Shown here: piece by piece, positions 40,476 through 51,226 of the stretch
Layout of the letters: every line of letters begins with the position of its first letter
Numbering within the stretch: position 1 is the stretch's first letter
Assembly: GCA_018673925.1 (NCBI GenBank)
Contig: JABHBL010000007.1
Location: 1-64,000, forward strand
Source: Fidelibacterota bacterium
Lineage (GTDB): Bacteria > Fidelibacterota > UBA8477 > JABMPR01
DNA length: 64,000 nt
Reading direction: 5' to 3'
Program-made: the position numbers and the translations under genes
The notes under the pieces: generated by a model
What the model saw: only the letters and a program-made list of their open reading frames with translations
What the model was told of the DNA's origin: nothing
Databases searched by the model: none

Positions 40476-41344
40476 GATACTACCTCCTCTTTCATTTGCT
40501 CAGCCTTCATCTTCTTCATCTGTCGCTCCAGGAAACACTTGTGAGATTCTTCTTCCTGTTTCTTATACATTTTCTGACGGCTGCCCAATTCTTTAAAATC
40601 GACCTGGTGACCATCAAACTCAGGTCCATCAACGCAGACAAATACTGTTTTTCCACCTACAGTAGCGCGACAGGCGCCGCACATCCCGGTTCCATCAACC
40701 ATGATAGCATTCAAGCTGACCATGGTAGGGATGCCAATTTCTTTGGTTTGGTTGGATACTGCTGCCATCATGGGGAGTGGTCCTATAGCAACGATCATAT
40801 CAGGTTTGATGCCTTCATCAATGAGATCCTGTAACACATCAGTGACGAGACCATGACGTCCTGCAGAGCCATCATCTGTGGATATTCTCACTTCATCAAC
40901 GACTTCAGCCATCTGCTCTTCAGCGATAATCAGGTCTTTATTACGAGCACCAATAATTGAAATCACTCTATTGCCAGCAGCTTTTCCAGCAGCTGCAATG
41001 GGAAGTGCTTCGGCTGTACCCACACCACCACTCATGCAGACCAGAGTACCCCAATTCTCAATATGGGTAGGCAGTCCCAGGGGACCCACCAGATCCTGTA
41101 AATAATCGCCTGTCTCAAGTGTATTTAGATGAGCACTGGTTTTCCCCAAGCCCTGGACAATGATGTTAATCCATCCCTCTTCAGTATTTGAATCTGCAAT
41201 AGTTATGGGGATGCGTTCACCTTTATCATGAACACGTAAAATAATGAATTGACCAGCCTGTCGCTTTTTGGCGATGTGAGGTGCTTCGAGGATGAAACTT
41301 TTCACATTGGGTGCAATGAACTCAGCCTTAATAATTTTATACAT
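40472..41344 (-). CDS. Sulfide/dihydroorotate dehydrogenase-like FAD/NAD-binding protein (NfnA/NfnS-like)
   Basis: PyrK-like fold, GMCGACRATVGGKTVFVCVDGPEFDGHQVDF; overlaps downstream gltA-like by 4 nt. Confidence 0.9.
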   Translation of the reverse strand: MYKIIKAEFIAPNVKSFILEAPHIAKKRQAGQFIILRVHDKGERIPITIADSNTEEGWINIIVQGLGKTSAHLNTLETGDYLQDLVGPLGLPTHIENWGTLVCMSGGVGTAEALPIAAAGKAAGNRVISIIGARNKDLIIAEEQMAEVVDEVRISTDDGSAGRHGLVTDVLQDLIDEGIKPDMIVAIGPLPMMAAVSNQTKEIGIPTMVSLNAIMVDGTGMCGACRATVGGKTVFVCVDGPEFDGHQVDFKELGSRQKMYKKQEEESHKCFLERQMKKMKAEQMKEEVVS

Positions 41345-41455
41345 TTCTCACTCCTGTTTTCAATCCATGCTTAAGGCAAGCTCTGTGCCATATTATGTAT
41401 TATGGGGAGATGAATTTTAGATTGATAACTGTGAACACAGGATGATTCGAAAAAG

Positions 41456-41495
41456 AAAAGGGGTACCAAAATATAGAGTACCCCTCTGGTAAAAG
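41456..41495 (-). terminator. Rho-independent terminator downstream of DUF5916-like gene
   Basis: Minus strand AGGGGTACTCTATATTTTGGTACCCCTTTTCTTTTT. Confidence 0.8.
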
Positions 41496-41509
41496 ATTAG
41501 GTCTTAGTT

Positions 41510-43957
41510 TTACTTAAGGCGATGTCTCAGTGCCCAGGAATCGACATAATAGAGTAGTTTAACTGAAATGCTATTGCTCTGATCCTCATTCCAAACATCC
41601 TGAAGATCTTCGAAATAACTTTTTTCCAGATCTTCAGTCTCGCCATCTGAGTAAATGGCATTCTTCCAGGAAAAGGTCAATTCACTCCCTGGTGCAAAAC
41701 GCCAGGTCATGACTGCATCTATGGTCAATGCGTTAAAGACTGTATTGAGGTCTTGGTTAAAACTACTGGGAGATAAGTTTCCGTCCTCTTTCAGATCAAA
41801 GAACTCTTTGTATTCCACGGTCGAGCGATAATGCCGCAGACGAAAATCAGATTCCAAATTTCTGCTAAAGATGTACTGTGAGTTAATGGCGTTCGTAGTG
41901 GTAAAATGATCACGTTTCCCAAAAATGGGTTCATCATTTTCGTCAAAATCGGCAAACCCATGATTGTTAGATCGTCTATGTCTATCCAGTTCATAGCGTA
42001 TCATGAATTGATTGTTGACCCGCCATGTCGGGTTGAGTCCCATACCACGCCATTGACTTCCCCTTCGAGTCACAGCTGAGATCCCTGTCCAAGCACTCAT
42101 TGAGAACGGTTTGTTAAAATTAGATGCGATCCACACATGGGTATCGAAACCTTTGGGTGTCGTAAAATAGCGATCGTCTACTCGAGTTTCGTGATAATCA
42201 TGCCCCTCCCTTGGGTTCCAGGCAGCCCCTCCTCCCATGGAGTAGTAGTTCTTGAAGGTCATATTGTAATCTGCACGAATACCAGTATGGGTATACACTC
42301 GAGGGTTGTACAATTGTGAATAGAAACCGCTGATCTCCAGTCTGCCCTCGTTCACAATCCACACTGGGTTGATGGTCGCAAATTCCACCCAGGCAAATTG
42401 CTCCACCTCATTGGCCTGTCGCAGAAACCCCAAATCATTGGGATTAAAGAATTCACTCTCAACTCCATGACCCAAGCCATATTTCACAACGCCCTGAACT
42501 TCAGATACCCTGACTAAATATCTGTACCCATTGGAATTACTGTCTGGATAGCTGAGGTTACTATATGCTCCCGATGCTTCAAAACGCCATTTTGAATCTT
42601 CAGTATAGAGTCGTGTATCAAATCCAGTAACATTGGCATCTCTGAAATCACTCGATGTATCATCATCTGCGAATCTTAACACGCTTGTGTTAGCAACGCT
42701 TATCTCCGACCCGTTCTGTAGATTTTTACTCACAACGATTAAATTGTAATTGGTAGCTGGGTTGGTGAGGTATTCTCGTTCATTGCCCAGGGAATCCTCA
42801 ATAACGGCATGCATGGGTGCAGTAATAGCATTAAAGAACCCTAGACCCAAACCATCAACTGTTTGTCCGGTAATCTTTGTAGCGTTGATCAATTGATTTA
42901 CATCCGGATTGGATTTGATGGTTTCCCCAGCGCCTACAAATTCCTCATCTGCAACATCCCAATAGCGAATTGGTTTTGAACCGACGCGTCTGGAATAAAA
43001 TAGATTCGCTTTGCTCAGCAACTGGGTCCCTTCGGTAAAAAAGGGGCGATGTTCATTATGTCGAATCTCGAAGGGAGATAGATTGAGCTCAATGTTATCG
43101 GATTGAACCTGACCAAAATCTGGGATCAGGGTCATATCCAGCGTAAAACTTTCATTAATACCATACTGGAGATCCATGCCTCCTCGATAGGATGTTGATG
43201 AAGCCATACCATCGTCTACAGGATAACGATCTGATGAGGCTGAGGCGTAAGGAGTAAAGGAAAGACGGAGAGGTGATTCAATGTTCTCAATACCAATTAA
43301 CAACCCCGTCTGTTGAGGATAATTACCCTTTTCCTTATCCAGCAACGTCCATGTATACATTTCACGTCTTGTGGCGCTATATCGTCCAACATTGAAGCCC
43401 CAGTTCTGAATATCTGTGGCTGGAAAACGCATCTGGCTAAATGGAATAGCTATCTCAGTATTCCAGCCCTCCTCGTCAAATTTTACGGCATTTTCCCAAA
43501 CTGGATCCCAATTGGAATCATTGCCGTTGGGACTGAATTTCAAATCAACTTGAACGCCAGCAGAGGTTACAACAAAGGTGAGTTCATTGGCACCATCATC
43601 ATAAGGATTGATCCAAAAGCCAATCCAATCAGCAACAGCATCCCAATCATCTCGTTTACCCAGTTGTGAGGGAATACCGGCAGGATCAGGATCGTACATT
43701 TTCGCAGCGATGTATAGTGCCACATCATCATAGAGAACGCGAATCTCAGTTTTTACCGGGGCTGCTCCCCCACCTTCGGGGTCAAATCGATGAAAACCGG
43801 TTGCTGGTTCAACATTGCTCCATACCGCTTCCTCAATTCTACCATCAATGACTGGGGCTCCAGATGTTCGTGCTGCAGTGATGGTTTTTCGCTCTTCTGC
43901 GATGGAAGTAGTTATTATAAACAAAATGCCCAATGCAAGGGCTTTACTAAAACTCAT
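41510..43957 (-). CDS. DUF5916-type outer-membrane beta-barrel protein with CBM9-like N-terminal domain
   Basis: APVIDGRIEEAVWSNVEPATGFHRFDPEGGGAAPVKTEIRVLYDDVALYIAAKMYD; C-terminal beta-barrel. Confidence 0.85.
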   Translation of the reverse strand: MSFSKALALGILFIITTSIAEERKTITAARTSGAPVIDGRIEEAVWSNVEPATGFHRFDPEGGGAAPVKTEIRVLYDDVALYIAAKMYDPDPAGIPSQLGKRDDWDAVADWIGFWINPYDDGANELTFVVTSAGVQVDLKFSPNGNDSNWDPVWENAVKFDEEGWNTEIAIPFSQMRFPATDIQNWGFNVGRYSATRREMYTWTLLDKEKGNYPQQTGLLIGIENIESPLRLSFTPYASASSDRYPVDDGMASSTSYRGGMDLQYGINESFTLDMTLIPDFGQVQSDNIELNLSPFEIRHNEHRPFFTEGTQLLSKANLFYSRRVGSKPIRYWDVADEEFVGAGETIKSNPDVNQLINATKITGQTVDGLGLGFFNAITAPMHAVIEDSLGNEREYLTNPATNYNLIVVSKNLQNGSEISVANTSVLRFADDDTSSDFRDANVTGFDTRLYTEDSKWRFEASGAYSNLSYPDSNSNGYRYLVRVSEVQGVVKYGLGHGVESEFFNPNDLGFLRQANEVEQFAWVEFATINPVWIVNEGRLEISGFYSQLYNPRVYTHTGIRADYNMTFKNYYSMGGGAAWNPREGHDYHETRVDDRYFTTPKGFDTHVWIASNFNKPFSMSAWTGISAVTRRGSQWRGMGLNPTWRVNNQFMIRYELDRHRRSNNHGFADFDENDEPIFGKRDHFTTTNAINSQYIFSRNLESDFRLRHYRSTVEYKEFFDLKEDGNLSPSSFNQDLNTVFNALTIDAVMTWRFAPGSELTFSWKNAIYSDGETEDLEKSYFEDLQDVWNEDQSNSISVKLLYYVDSWALRHRLK

Positions 43958-43991
43958 ACTTAAACTCTTTTCTTTTCAGGATTGGGGTTGA

Positions 43992-45374
43992 TCAGGATTT
44001 ACCCAACCCCAATTCTTTTAACTTCCGTGAGAGATTAGATTGCTGCATACCTAAACTGTTAGCAGTTCGACTGATGTTACCGGCATGCTGACGGAGCTGT
44101 GACTCTAGAAAGCGTTCCTCGAACATCCTTTTTGCTTCAGCAAAGGGACGGGTCTCAGTAAAGATTGCAGCATCTCCTTCTGCAGAGACGACTTGATTTA
44201 AATGAGGTTTTACCTCAGGCAGATCGATCTCTTCATTAGGACTCAGAATATATAGACGCTCGATGAGATTTCTCAACTCGCGGATGTTTCCAGGAAAAGG
44301 ATAACCAACCAGCATGTTCATGGCATCCCGTGAAAATTGTTTTGGCAACAGACTTAATTCTGCAGCGTAGTGTGACAGGAAGTGATTGAGGAGGGTTTTT
44401 ATATCGCCTTCTCTCTCACGGAGTGGTGGTAGGTTAATGGGAACAACATTGAGACGATAAAATAGATCCTCTCTAAATTTTCCTTCAGCCACCATTTCCT
44501 CAAGGGGCTTGTTTGTCGCCGCCAGGAGTCGAATATCAACTGACTGAGTCTGAGTTCCACCGACACGTTCGAATTTTCCATCTTCAAGAACACGAAGGAT
44601 TTTTGCTTGGGCAGAAAGACTCATGTCTCCAATTTCATCAAGAAAAAGAGTTCCACTATGGGCCATCTCGATTTTTCCCTTTTTCTGGCCGACGGCTCCA
44701 GTAAACGCGCCTTTCTCGTGTCCAAACAGCTCACTTTCAACCAATTCTGAGGGAATAGCGGCTGCATTAAATTTGACAAAGGCATCCTCTGCTCTGGGAC
44801 TGGCGGCATGTATAGCGTGGGCAACCAGTTCTTTACCCGTACCACTTTCGCCTCTAATAAGCACTTTTGCAGCAGTAGGGCCAACACGACGAGCAGTTTC
44901 CAGGACTTGTCCTATCTGGGGAGAAGTACCAACCAGACGGTATTTATCCTTCTGTGTCTGTTGAATAACTGCAGATCTTTTGGCCAGTGTTTGTTTTTCT
45001 GAAAGATTGCGAATAGCCAATTTAACGCGAGCTAATGAAAGTGGTTTTTCGAGGAAGTCATAGGCCCCAATTCTCAAGGCATCCACTGCGGTACCAACTG
45101 TAGCATGGCCAGAGATCATAATAACATCCAGGGTTTCATCTATCTCTCGAATCCCCTTCAGAACTTCGATCCCATCCATACCTGGCAAACGGACATCCAG
45201 AAGAACCAGATCAACGCTTTCATTCTTCAGAAGAGCCAGTCCATCTTCCCCGGTCCCAGCCTCCAATACATTGTGACCTTCATCTTCTAAAATATCCCTG
45301 AGGGTTAAGCGAATATTTTTTTCATCATCAATAATTAGAATTTTGATTTTGTGATCAGCCATTTTGCTATCCAT
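43992..45374 (-). CDS. Sigma-54-dependent NtrC-family response regulator
   Basis: IDDEKNIRLTLRDIL receiver; GESGTGKELVAHAIH; ESELFGHEKGAFTGA; C-terminal Fis HTH. Confidence 0.95.
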   Translation of the reverse strand: MDSKMADHKIKILIIDDEKNIRLTLRDILEDEGHNVLEAGTGEDGLALLKNESVDLVLLDVRLPGMDGIEVLKGIREIDETLDVIMISGHATVGTAVDALRIGAYDFLEKPLSLARVKLAIRNLSEKQTLAKRSAVIQQTQKDKYRLVGTSPQIGQVLETARRVGPTAAKVLIRGESGTGKELVAHAIHAASPRAEDAFVKFNAAAIPSELVESELFGHEKGAFTGAVGQKKGKIEMAHSGTLFLDEIGDMSLSAQAKILRVLEDGKFERVGGTQTQSVDIRLLAATNKPLEEMVAEGKFREDLFYRLNVVPINLPPLREREGDIKTLLNHFLSHYAAELSLLPKQFSRDAMNMLVGYPFPGNIRELRNLIERLYILSPNEEIDLPEVKPHLNQVVSAEGDAAIFTETRPFAEAKRMFEERFLESQLRQHAGNISRTANSLGMQQSNLSRKLKELGLGKS

Positions 45375-46587
45375 TCTGCTTGGTTAATTGTTGCTGGTTT
45401 TCCCTGTTACACGGGAAACTAATTATAAAAGTGGAGCCTTCACCGACAACGCTGGTGGCTTTGATATCACCGCCATGTTGCCTGATAATACGTCGGGTAA
45501 TGGCCAATCCCAGACCAGTTCCCTTTTTCTTGGTGGTAAAATAGGGTTCGAAAATCTTTACCAGGTCAGCTTCAGATATCCCCTTGCCGTGATCCCTGAT
45601 ACCAATGTTACAGGATTGATTCTGAACGCTGGTGGAAACTTCAATATGGGGATTCTCATCACAGGCTTGAATTGCATTCTGGATCAAATTTACCAGCACT
45701 TGTTTCATCTGCATGGTATCAGCAAAGATTTCCCTGAGATTTTGATCCAGTTTTAGATCGATGGTGGCTTCATCTGAGTATTGATCAGAGATGTCACGTA
45801 ATTGTTGATTCAGATCATAGTTGTCAAATTGTGCTTCAGGCATTTTGGCAAAACCAGAGAAGGCAGTCACCAAAGATTGAAGATTGTCTACCTCTTCGTT
45901 GACAATTCTCAATGATTTTTCCAATATTTCAGGCAGGTTTTCTGCTTTTTCATAGTACTTCATTTCCAGACGTTGAGCTGCCAGACGAATGGGTGTCAAT
46001 GGATTTTTAATCTCGTGAGCCATGGCTCTGGCCATCTCTTGCCAGATGGTTTGTTTCTCTGCCTCGATCAAGCGCTCTTTACTTTGATTCAATTCAAAAA
46101 CCATGTTGTTGAAAGCGATGATAAGTCCATTTAATGGTGAGTAACTGCTCTCTTTGATTTGAAAATCAAAATCTCCACCCTTCAATTGTTCTGTTGCTGA
46201 GAGTAGACGTGTCAAGGGCCGAGTGATTATCATAAAGAGGAACAAGAAAATACTTCCTGTGAGGATGATCATAACAATGACTATACCAATAGAATAGCGC
46301 TTGATATCACGACTGTAAAAATCTCCAGCAATTTCAATTTTATGCAGATCCCTGAGCACGCCTTCAATCTCCTGATTAAAGACAACGAGCTCGCTGGAAT
46401 CAAGTATGGTGCTATAGGATTTATGTATTTCCCTGACTTTTTCTTTGGTGGAGAGATCGGTAATCTGATCCTGATATGATGCAAGATTACTGATAAAAAA
46501 GTCCCGCATCAGCATAGCCGCAATCAATGTGACCAAACTGACCAGAACCATAATCTGGATTCTAAATGAGGGTGCTCTTAATTTCAC
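45367..46587 (-). CDS. NtrY-like sensor histidine kinase
   Basis: HAMP, ARAMAHEIKNPLTPIRLAAQRLE, KGTGLGLAITRRII. Confidence 0.93.
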   Translation of the reverse strand: MKLRAPSFRIQIMVLVSLVTLIAAMLMRDFFISNLASYQDQITDLSTKEKVREIHKSYSTILDSSELVVFNQEIEGVLRDLHKIEIAGDFYSRDIKRYSIGIVIVMIILTGSIFLFLFMIITRPLTRLLSATEQLKGGDFDFQIKESSYSPLNGLIIAFNNMVFELNQSKERLIEAEKQTIWQEMARAMAHEIKNPLTPIRLAAQRLEMKYYEKAENLPEILEKSLRIVNEEVDNLQSLVTAFSGFAKMPEAQFDNYDLNQQLRDISDQYSDEATIDLKLDQNLREIFADTMQMKQVLVNLIQNAIQACDENPHIEVSTSVQNQSCNIGIRDHGKGISEADLVKIFEPYFTTKKKGTGLGLAITRRIIRQHGGDIKATSVVGEGSTFIISFPCNRENQQQLTKQNG

Positions 46588-47156
46588 AGGACCAACTGCC
46601 TTTTCTCAAAGGGTTCAGAGATATGAACAGGTCTGATTCGATTCCAGAATGACATGAGATTAATGCGATCTGTAATGCCGGGCATATCCATTTCTTCCAT
46701 AAAGGCAGAAATCCTCAAGTAGTAAAACTTATCATCTTCCATCACGCGCATCCTACAGAATAGAGCATTTTCAATTTTAACCCACTCCTGTTTTGCTGCT
46801 TCCAGGGTATAAACCTGTCGGGTTTGGTCAACTTCACTACGGTAGACAGCATAATCATCTTCCAGGAGCGAATAGCGAAAGTGATGCTGCCAGTTGGCCA
46901 TGGCTACGATGGAGTCATTTGAGGCATTCACCAGATCTATTTCAAAATGAATGATGACTGTATCACCAGATTGAAGTAGCAAATCAAGATCTGGAGTGAA
47001 ACTTTCCATGAGGATTGCAGAACAGAAAAGCCTATCGCCTTTCACTTCCAGATTCACATCCTGAAAGTAGGGATCGGTTCCAACGAAGGCCGTCAGCAAC
47101 AGCTGAGAAACAATGAGTGCACCAGCACCCAGTTTTTCAGATAGAAACTGAAACAT
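46584..47156 (-). CDS. Hypothetical exported protein (DUF4390-like)
   Basis: Overlaps kinase gene by 4 nt; beta-rich exported protein; family assignment tentative. Confidence 0.5.
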   Translation of the reverse strand: MFQFLSEKLGAGALIVSQLLLTAFVGTDPYFQDVNLEVKGDRLFCSAILMESFTPDLDLLLQSGDTVIIHFEIDLVNASNDSIVAMANWQHHFRYSLLEDDYAVYRSEVDQTRQVYTLEAAKQEWVKIENALFCRMRVMEDDKFYYLRISAFMEEMDMPGITDRINLMSFWNRIRPVHISEPFEKRQLVL

Positions 47157-47232
47157 GAAGGTCCTTCTGTAGTTCTAACTTGAGGTGCATCGTGAGTGTC
47201 ATATCTGATGTCGCCTACTTGAGTTTACTGGT

Positions 47233-47613
47233 TTATTCCAGAATCACGTTCTTAATTGTGATATCATCTTCACAGTTATTTCCTGAGGAAGAATTAAAAA
47301 TTACTAGACTTGTCATTGGGTTGATAATGGATTGAGATTGCTGTACGACTCCACCTTTTCTGTGTTCCCTGACAAGTAAAATGCCCATCGATGTCTCGAT
47401 GAAGCGGATGGTAATTGAGTAGCTTGAGCTAGGCGTGAAAAACACCTGTTCACTATAATGATGTGACAGGGGCATCCCGGTTGGGGATATCACTTCTAGA
47501 TCATCAGTAAGCAGGGCTGAAAACAATGGTAAAACTCCGAGGAGCATCACGCTGATAATTCTGAATATCATTTTCATATTTTCGCCTATTATAAAAAACC
47601 ATGATGCCGACAT
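47233..47613 (-). CDS. Hypothetical small exported protein
   Basis: Signal peptide MKMIFRIISVMLLGVLPLFSALL; operon position. Confidence 0.5.
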   Translation of the reverse strand: MSASWFFIIGENMKMIFRIISVMLLGVLPLFSALLTDDLEVISPTGMPLSHHYSEQVFFTPSSSYSITIRFIETSMGILLVREHRKGGVVQQSQSIINPMTSLVIFNSSSGNNCEDDITIKNVILE

Positions 47614-47636
47614 CCTTAAGATATCGGCATCATGAG
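47598..47636 (-). terminator. Hairpin terminator downstream of PDZ gene
   Basis: Minus strand ATGATGCCGATATCTTAAGGATGTCGGCATCAT then GGTTTTTTATAA. Confidence 0.78.
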
Positions 47637-47656
47637 ATTCAATTATTTAGTTCTGT

Positions 47657-49030
47657 TTAGAATCCAAACCAGAGACCAAGTGATAACGTACTTGCTTGTA
47701 GCTCTGTGTCAGGGCTACCAACTAATTCGTAAGAACTCTGTTTCTCATCAAGGCTTTGACCGCCCAGGGTTGTCTTCCATCCATCAGTAAAGGCATAGCC
47801 ATATACATATCCGTATTCAGCTTTCAATCTCATCCAGCTGGTCAATTTCAACATGACGCTTGCACGGGGATGAACGATGGCATAGTTCTTTGAAAAATTA
47901 ACTGATGTACTCTTCGTGGTAAGAAGTTCATCTCCCAAACCTACCCAAGTAAATTCACCATCTCTTTGGGTAACGCTCAAGTCAATACCACCACCACCAA
48001 GTCCAACACCGCCACCAAGGGTCATGAATGAGAAGGGTGCTAATCTTTTTTCGATAGTCAATCCACCAAAACCCATAGCGTATGTAATATCTCTTTCCAC
48101 TGAGCTGGTACCATCAGGAACGGTCACGGTCTTTGATAGTGCGCCACCATTTCCAAATCCACCCAGAAACCAACCATTGCCAACATATCCCTGACCTGAA
48201 CCACCCCACAATACAATCCCTTCATCGCGGAAAGGTGTGGAGCTCAAACCCAGTTCGGTCATAAGCGAAGCAACGTCTACAAACTCATCCTGAACCAGCA
48301 TGGGTGTGAAACCACCACCACCATAACCACGGGAGTTTTTACGTTTTTTGGATTTTTTATCTTTGTCAGTCATTTTCAGCTGACCATCTTTTACTTTCTT
48401 CTCTGGTGCTACAAAGGTTGCAACTGTAGAATCGATGGCTTCATCTCTCCAGAAAACTACGTTGACCTGGTCACCATAGTTCTTGCTGCGGATTAAACGT
48501 ACGAGGTGATCCTCATAGCGTACTTTGGATCCATCAAAAAACATGATGATATCATCTTCAATGATTCCAGCTTTATCAGCGGCTCCATTATTTACAGTAC
48601 CGTTAACCAATACACCATGGGCATGTGGATAACGCATTTTGTAAGCATCTTCAAAATCCATGTCACTTAAATAAACGCCTAATTTGGGGCGTGATTCGTG
48701 ATCGTCATCATTAATGTGGATATTGATGCCTGTCTCCACACCAATTTCGTCGAGGGCTTCTTGAACCTCTTGGGCAACATCTTCAAGTTCCTGTTCCAGG
48801 TCTTGAGAGATGTCGATTTGGATGTTGGTTCCACTCTGCGCAATGGCAGGGCTTGCGATCAGTAGTGAGACTGCAAATGTCATCACTATCGCCAGAGCTC
48901 CACGGCTTCCTAAGGCGAACAATGTTCCGGAGAGGTTACTCCAGGCTGCCAGATGATCTGTTGTTTTAGTCATTTTCGGGGTCCTTTCTAATCTATCGTT
49001 TGTCATTTTCATTGATTCTTCCATTTTCAA
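47657..49030 (-). CDS. Exported PDZ-domain protein with Gly-rich C-terminal domain
   Basis: PKLGVYLSDMDFEDAYKMRYPHAHGVLVNGTVNNGAADKAGIIEDDIIMFFDG. Confidence 0.72.
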   Translation of the reverse strand: MKMEESMKMTNDRLERTPKMTKTTDHLAAWSNLSGTLFALGSRGALAIVMTFAVSLLIASPAIAQSGTNIQIDISQDLEQELEDVAQEVQEALDEIGVETGINIHINDDDHESRPKLGVYLSDMDFEDAYKMRYPHAHGVLVNGTVNNGAADKAGIIEDDIIMFFDGSKVRYEDHLVRLIRSKNYGDQVNVVFWRDEAIDSTVATFVAPEKKVKDGQLKMTDKDKKSKKRKNSRGYGGGGFTPMLVQDEFVDVASLMTELGLSSTPFRDEGIVLWGGSGQGYVGNGWFLGGFGNGGALSKTVTVPDGTSSVERDITYAMGFGGLTIEKRLAPFSFMTLGGGVGLGGGGIDLSVTQRDGEFTWVGLGDELLTTKSTSVNFSKNYAIVHPRASVMLKLTSWMRLKAEYGYVYGYAFTDGWKTTLGGQSLDEKQSSYELVGSPDTELQASTLSLGLWFGF

Positions 49031-49288
49031 TTGCCCCCTTTAAGGACAATTGCCATGCCACAATGAAACGACCATACGATAAGTCACAGTAATATTAGTC
49101 TCTTATACATTGGGATTGAGCACATTTTGTCAGGTATCATGGGATCAATTTAGCATCATTCTGATATAGCGCCATATCAGAATGATATGTGCCTGTTTTT
49201 AATTGGAAAATCTTTTGTGCTATGGCGTGTGGTGAAAGCTCGGAAACGCTTGCGCATTGGGCAATTCGTGAGGAATTACCTCATGAAC

Positions 49289-50083
49289 TTATATGCTAAA
49301 TTCTATGACCAATTCGCTAAGTAATTTAGCGAAATCCTCACGGACGCGAATGCCAGTTTCCATGACCTCTTCATGATTTAGAGGTTGATCCAGAATTCCT
49401 GCAGCATAATTGGTGAGACAACTGATACCCAGAACCTGCATATCCAGTTTGAAGGCGGCCATACTTTCGTGGATGGTGGACATCCCTACGGCATCTGCTT
49501 CTTTCACCCTAAGAAAGCGAATTTCAGCAGGTGTCTCATATGACGGCCCATTCAAGCCGGCATACGAGCCTGTTTTCAAGGGGACAGAAGCTCGCTGGGC
49601 AACCTGTTTGACTGTATCCATCAGCTCAGGATTGAAAATATTGGCTGGTTCCGTATCCGATGGGTAAACAGAATGCCCAGTCTGGTTCATAAGTTTTGTG
49701 ATGAGCATGAGATCACCTGGCGCATATTCTTCCCTGATGCTCCCAGCGGCATTGGTAAGAATGATGGATTTGGTTCCCAGGGCTTTAAGGATCTGAATCG
49801 GGTAAACGACCTGCTCCAGAGTATAGCCTTCGTAAAAATGGACTCGCCCTGAATTCACCAACACTGGAACTTCCCCCAAAAAACCGTATACCAATTCACC
49901 AGAATGACCTTCAACTGTGGAAATGGGAAAACCAGGAATATCGGCAAATGGAATGCGTGTGGTATTAGAAAGGGCATCTGCAAAGTTTCCCAGACCAGAT
50001 CCCAATACCAGTGCAATCTCGGCTTTAAAAACACCCTGCTCTCGAATGGATGCTACGGCACTCTGCAATTGATTATTGTTCAT
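49289..50083 (-). CDS. punA: Purine-nucleoside phosphorylase (trimeric PNP/MTAP family)
   Basis: ALVLGSGLGNFADAL; SGRVHFYEGYTLEQVVYPI; TNAAGSIREEYAPGDLMLI. Confidence 0.92.
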   Translation of the reverse strand: MNNNQLQSAVASIREQGVFKAEIALVLGSGLGNFADALSNTTRIPFADIPGFPISTVEGHSGELVYGFLGEVPVLVNSGRVHFYEGYTLEQVVYPIQILKALGTKSIILTNAAGSIREEYAPGDLMLITKLMNQTGHSVYPSDTEPANIFNPELMDTVKQVAQRASVPLKTGSYAGLNGPSYETPAEIRFLRVKEADAVGMSTIHESMAAFKLDMQVLGISCLTNYAAGILDQPLNHEEVMETGIRVREDFAKLLSELVIEFSI

Positions 50084-50089
50084 GATTTC

Positions 50090-51169
50090 CTATCCATTTT
50101 CCGTGACGGCAGCCGTACTCAGTTGACCACAGGCGGCATCAATATCATCACCCTGGCTCCAGCGAACAGTGACACCAAAGCGGGCTCCCTCAAGGACTTC
50201 CAGAAAGCTGTTAATTCGTTTTTTCGAGGGTCGTAAATACCCCTCTGCTACTTCGTTGTAAGGTATGACATTCACCTTACAGAAAACCTGATTGGCAATT
50301 TTCAGAAGACGCCTGGCATCTCCCATCCCATCATTGACCCCCTGCATGAGCACGTATTCAAAGGTCAGCATATTTTTGGAAAGCTCAGTATAGTACTTGC
50401 AAGCTTTTACCAACTCGGCAATATCCCACTTTTTATTAACAGGCATAATTTGTGTCCGGCTTTCATCATCAGATGCATTTAAGCTCACAGCCAGTTTATA
50501 ACGATGTCCTTCATCGGCAAAGCGACGAATTTGGGGCACCAACCCACTGGTGGAAATGGTGATTTTCCGAGCACCATGTGCAAAACCGGATTCAGAATTA
50601 AGAATGTCAGCAGCTCTGATGACCTGGTCATAATTATGAAAAGGTTCACCCATACCCATAAAGACAATATTGGTAATAGGGGTTTCACTAAAGCGTCTGA
50701 CATGGAGGAGTTGATCAGCAATTTCTCCAGAAGTAAGGTTGCGCTTCAAACCCATTTTGCCGGTGGCACAAAAGTCACAATCCAGAGCACAACCCACCTG
50801 TGAGGAAAGACATACTGTGGCACGTCTAGCTTCAGGAATGAGGACGGTCTCAACAAACTTGCCATCTCCAAGACGTACTAAAAATTTTGAAGTGCCTTGA
50901 GACTCAGAGGTCTGAACCTGATGGATGGTAGTTAGCTCGAGTTGACTGATTGCTTCCAGTTCCTGGATAAAATCCTTGGATAGATTGGTCATTTCAGAAA
51001 AACTCTCAACCCCTTTTTCCCAGATCCACTGGTAGAGTTGACGTCCACGAAAGGCCTTGTGGCCTAAGGATTGGACCCATTCCTCAATCTCAGTTTGACT
51101 AAAATTCTTGAGAATTATTTTTTCACTATCCATCCAGGAAAATACACGGCACGATGAAGAGTGAAACAT
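50090..51169 (-). CDS. rlmN: 23S rRNA (adenine2503-C2)-methyltransferase RlmN
   Basis: SSQVGCALDCDFCATGKMGLKRNLTSGEI radical SAM; KINVIPYNE-like motif. Confidence 0.94.
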   Translation of the reverse strand: MFHSSSCRVFSWMDSEKIILKNFSQTEIEEWVQSLGHKAFRGRQLYQWIWEKGVESFSEMTNLSKDFIQELEAISQLELTTIHQVQTSESQGTSKFLVRLGDGKFVETVLIPEARRATVCLSSQVGCALDCDFCATGKMGLKRNLTSGEIADQLLHVRRFSETPITNIVFMGMGEPFHNYDQVIRAADILNSESGFAHGARKITISTSGLVPQIRRFADEGHRYKLAVSLNASDDESRTQIMPVNKKWDIAELVKACKYYTELSKNMLTFEYVLMQGVNDGMGDARRLLKIANQVFCKVNVIPYNEVAEGYLRPSKKRINSFLEVLEGARFGVTVRWSQGDDIDAACGQLSTAAVTENG

Positions 51170-51226
51170 CTTCTTTTTTTTCGGAGATTAAGTCTATTTT
51201 AAAGCCAGACTCTCAAACTGACAGAT

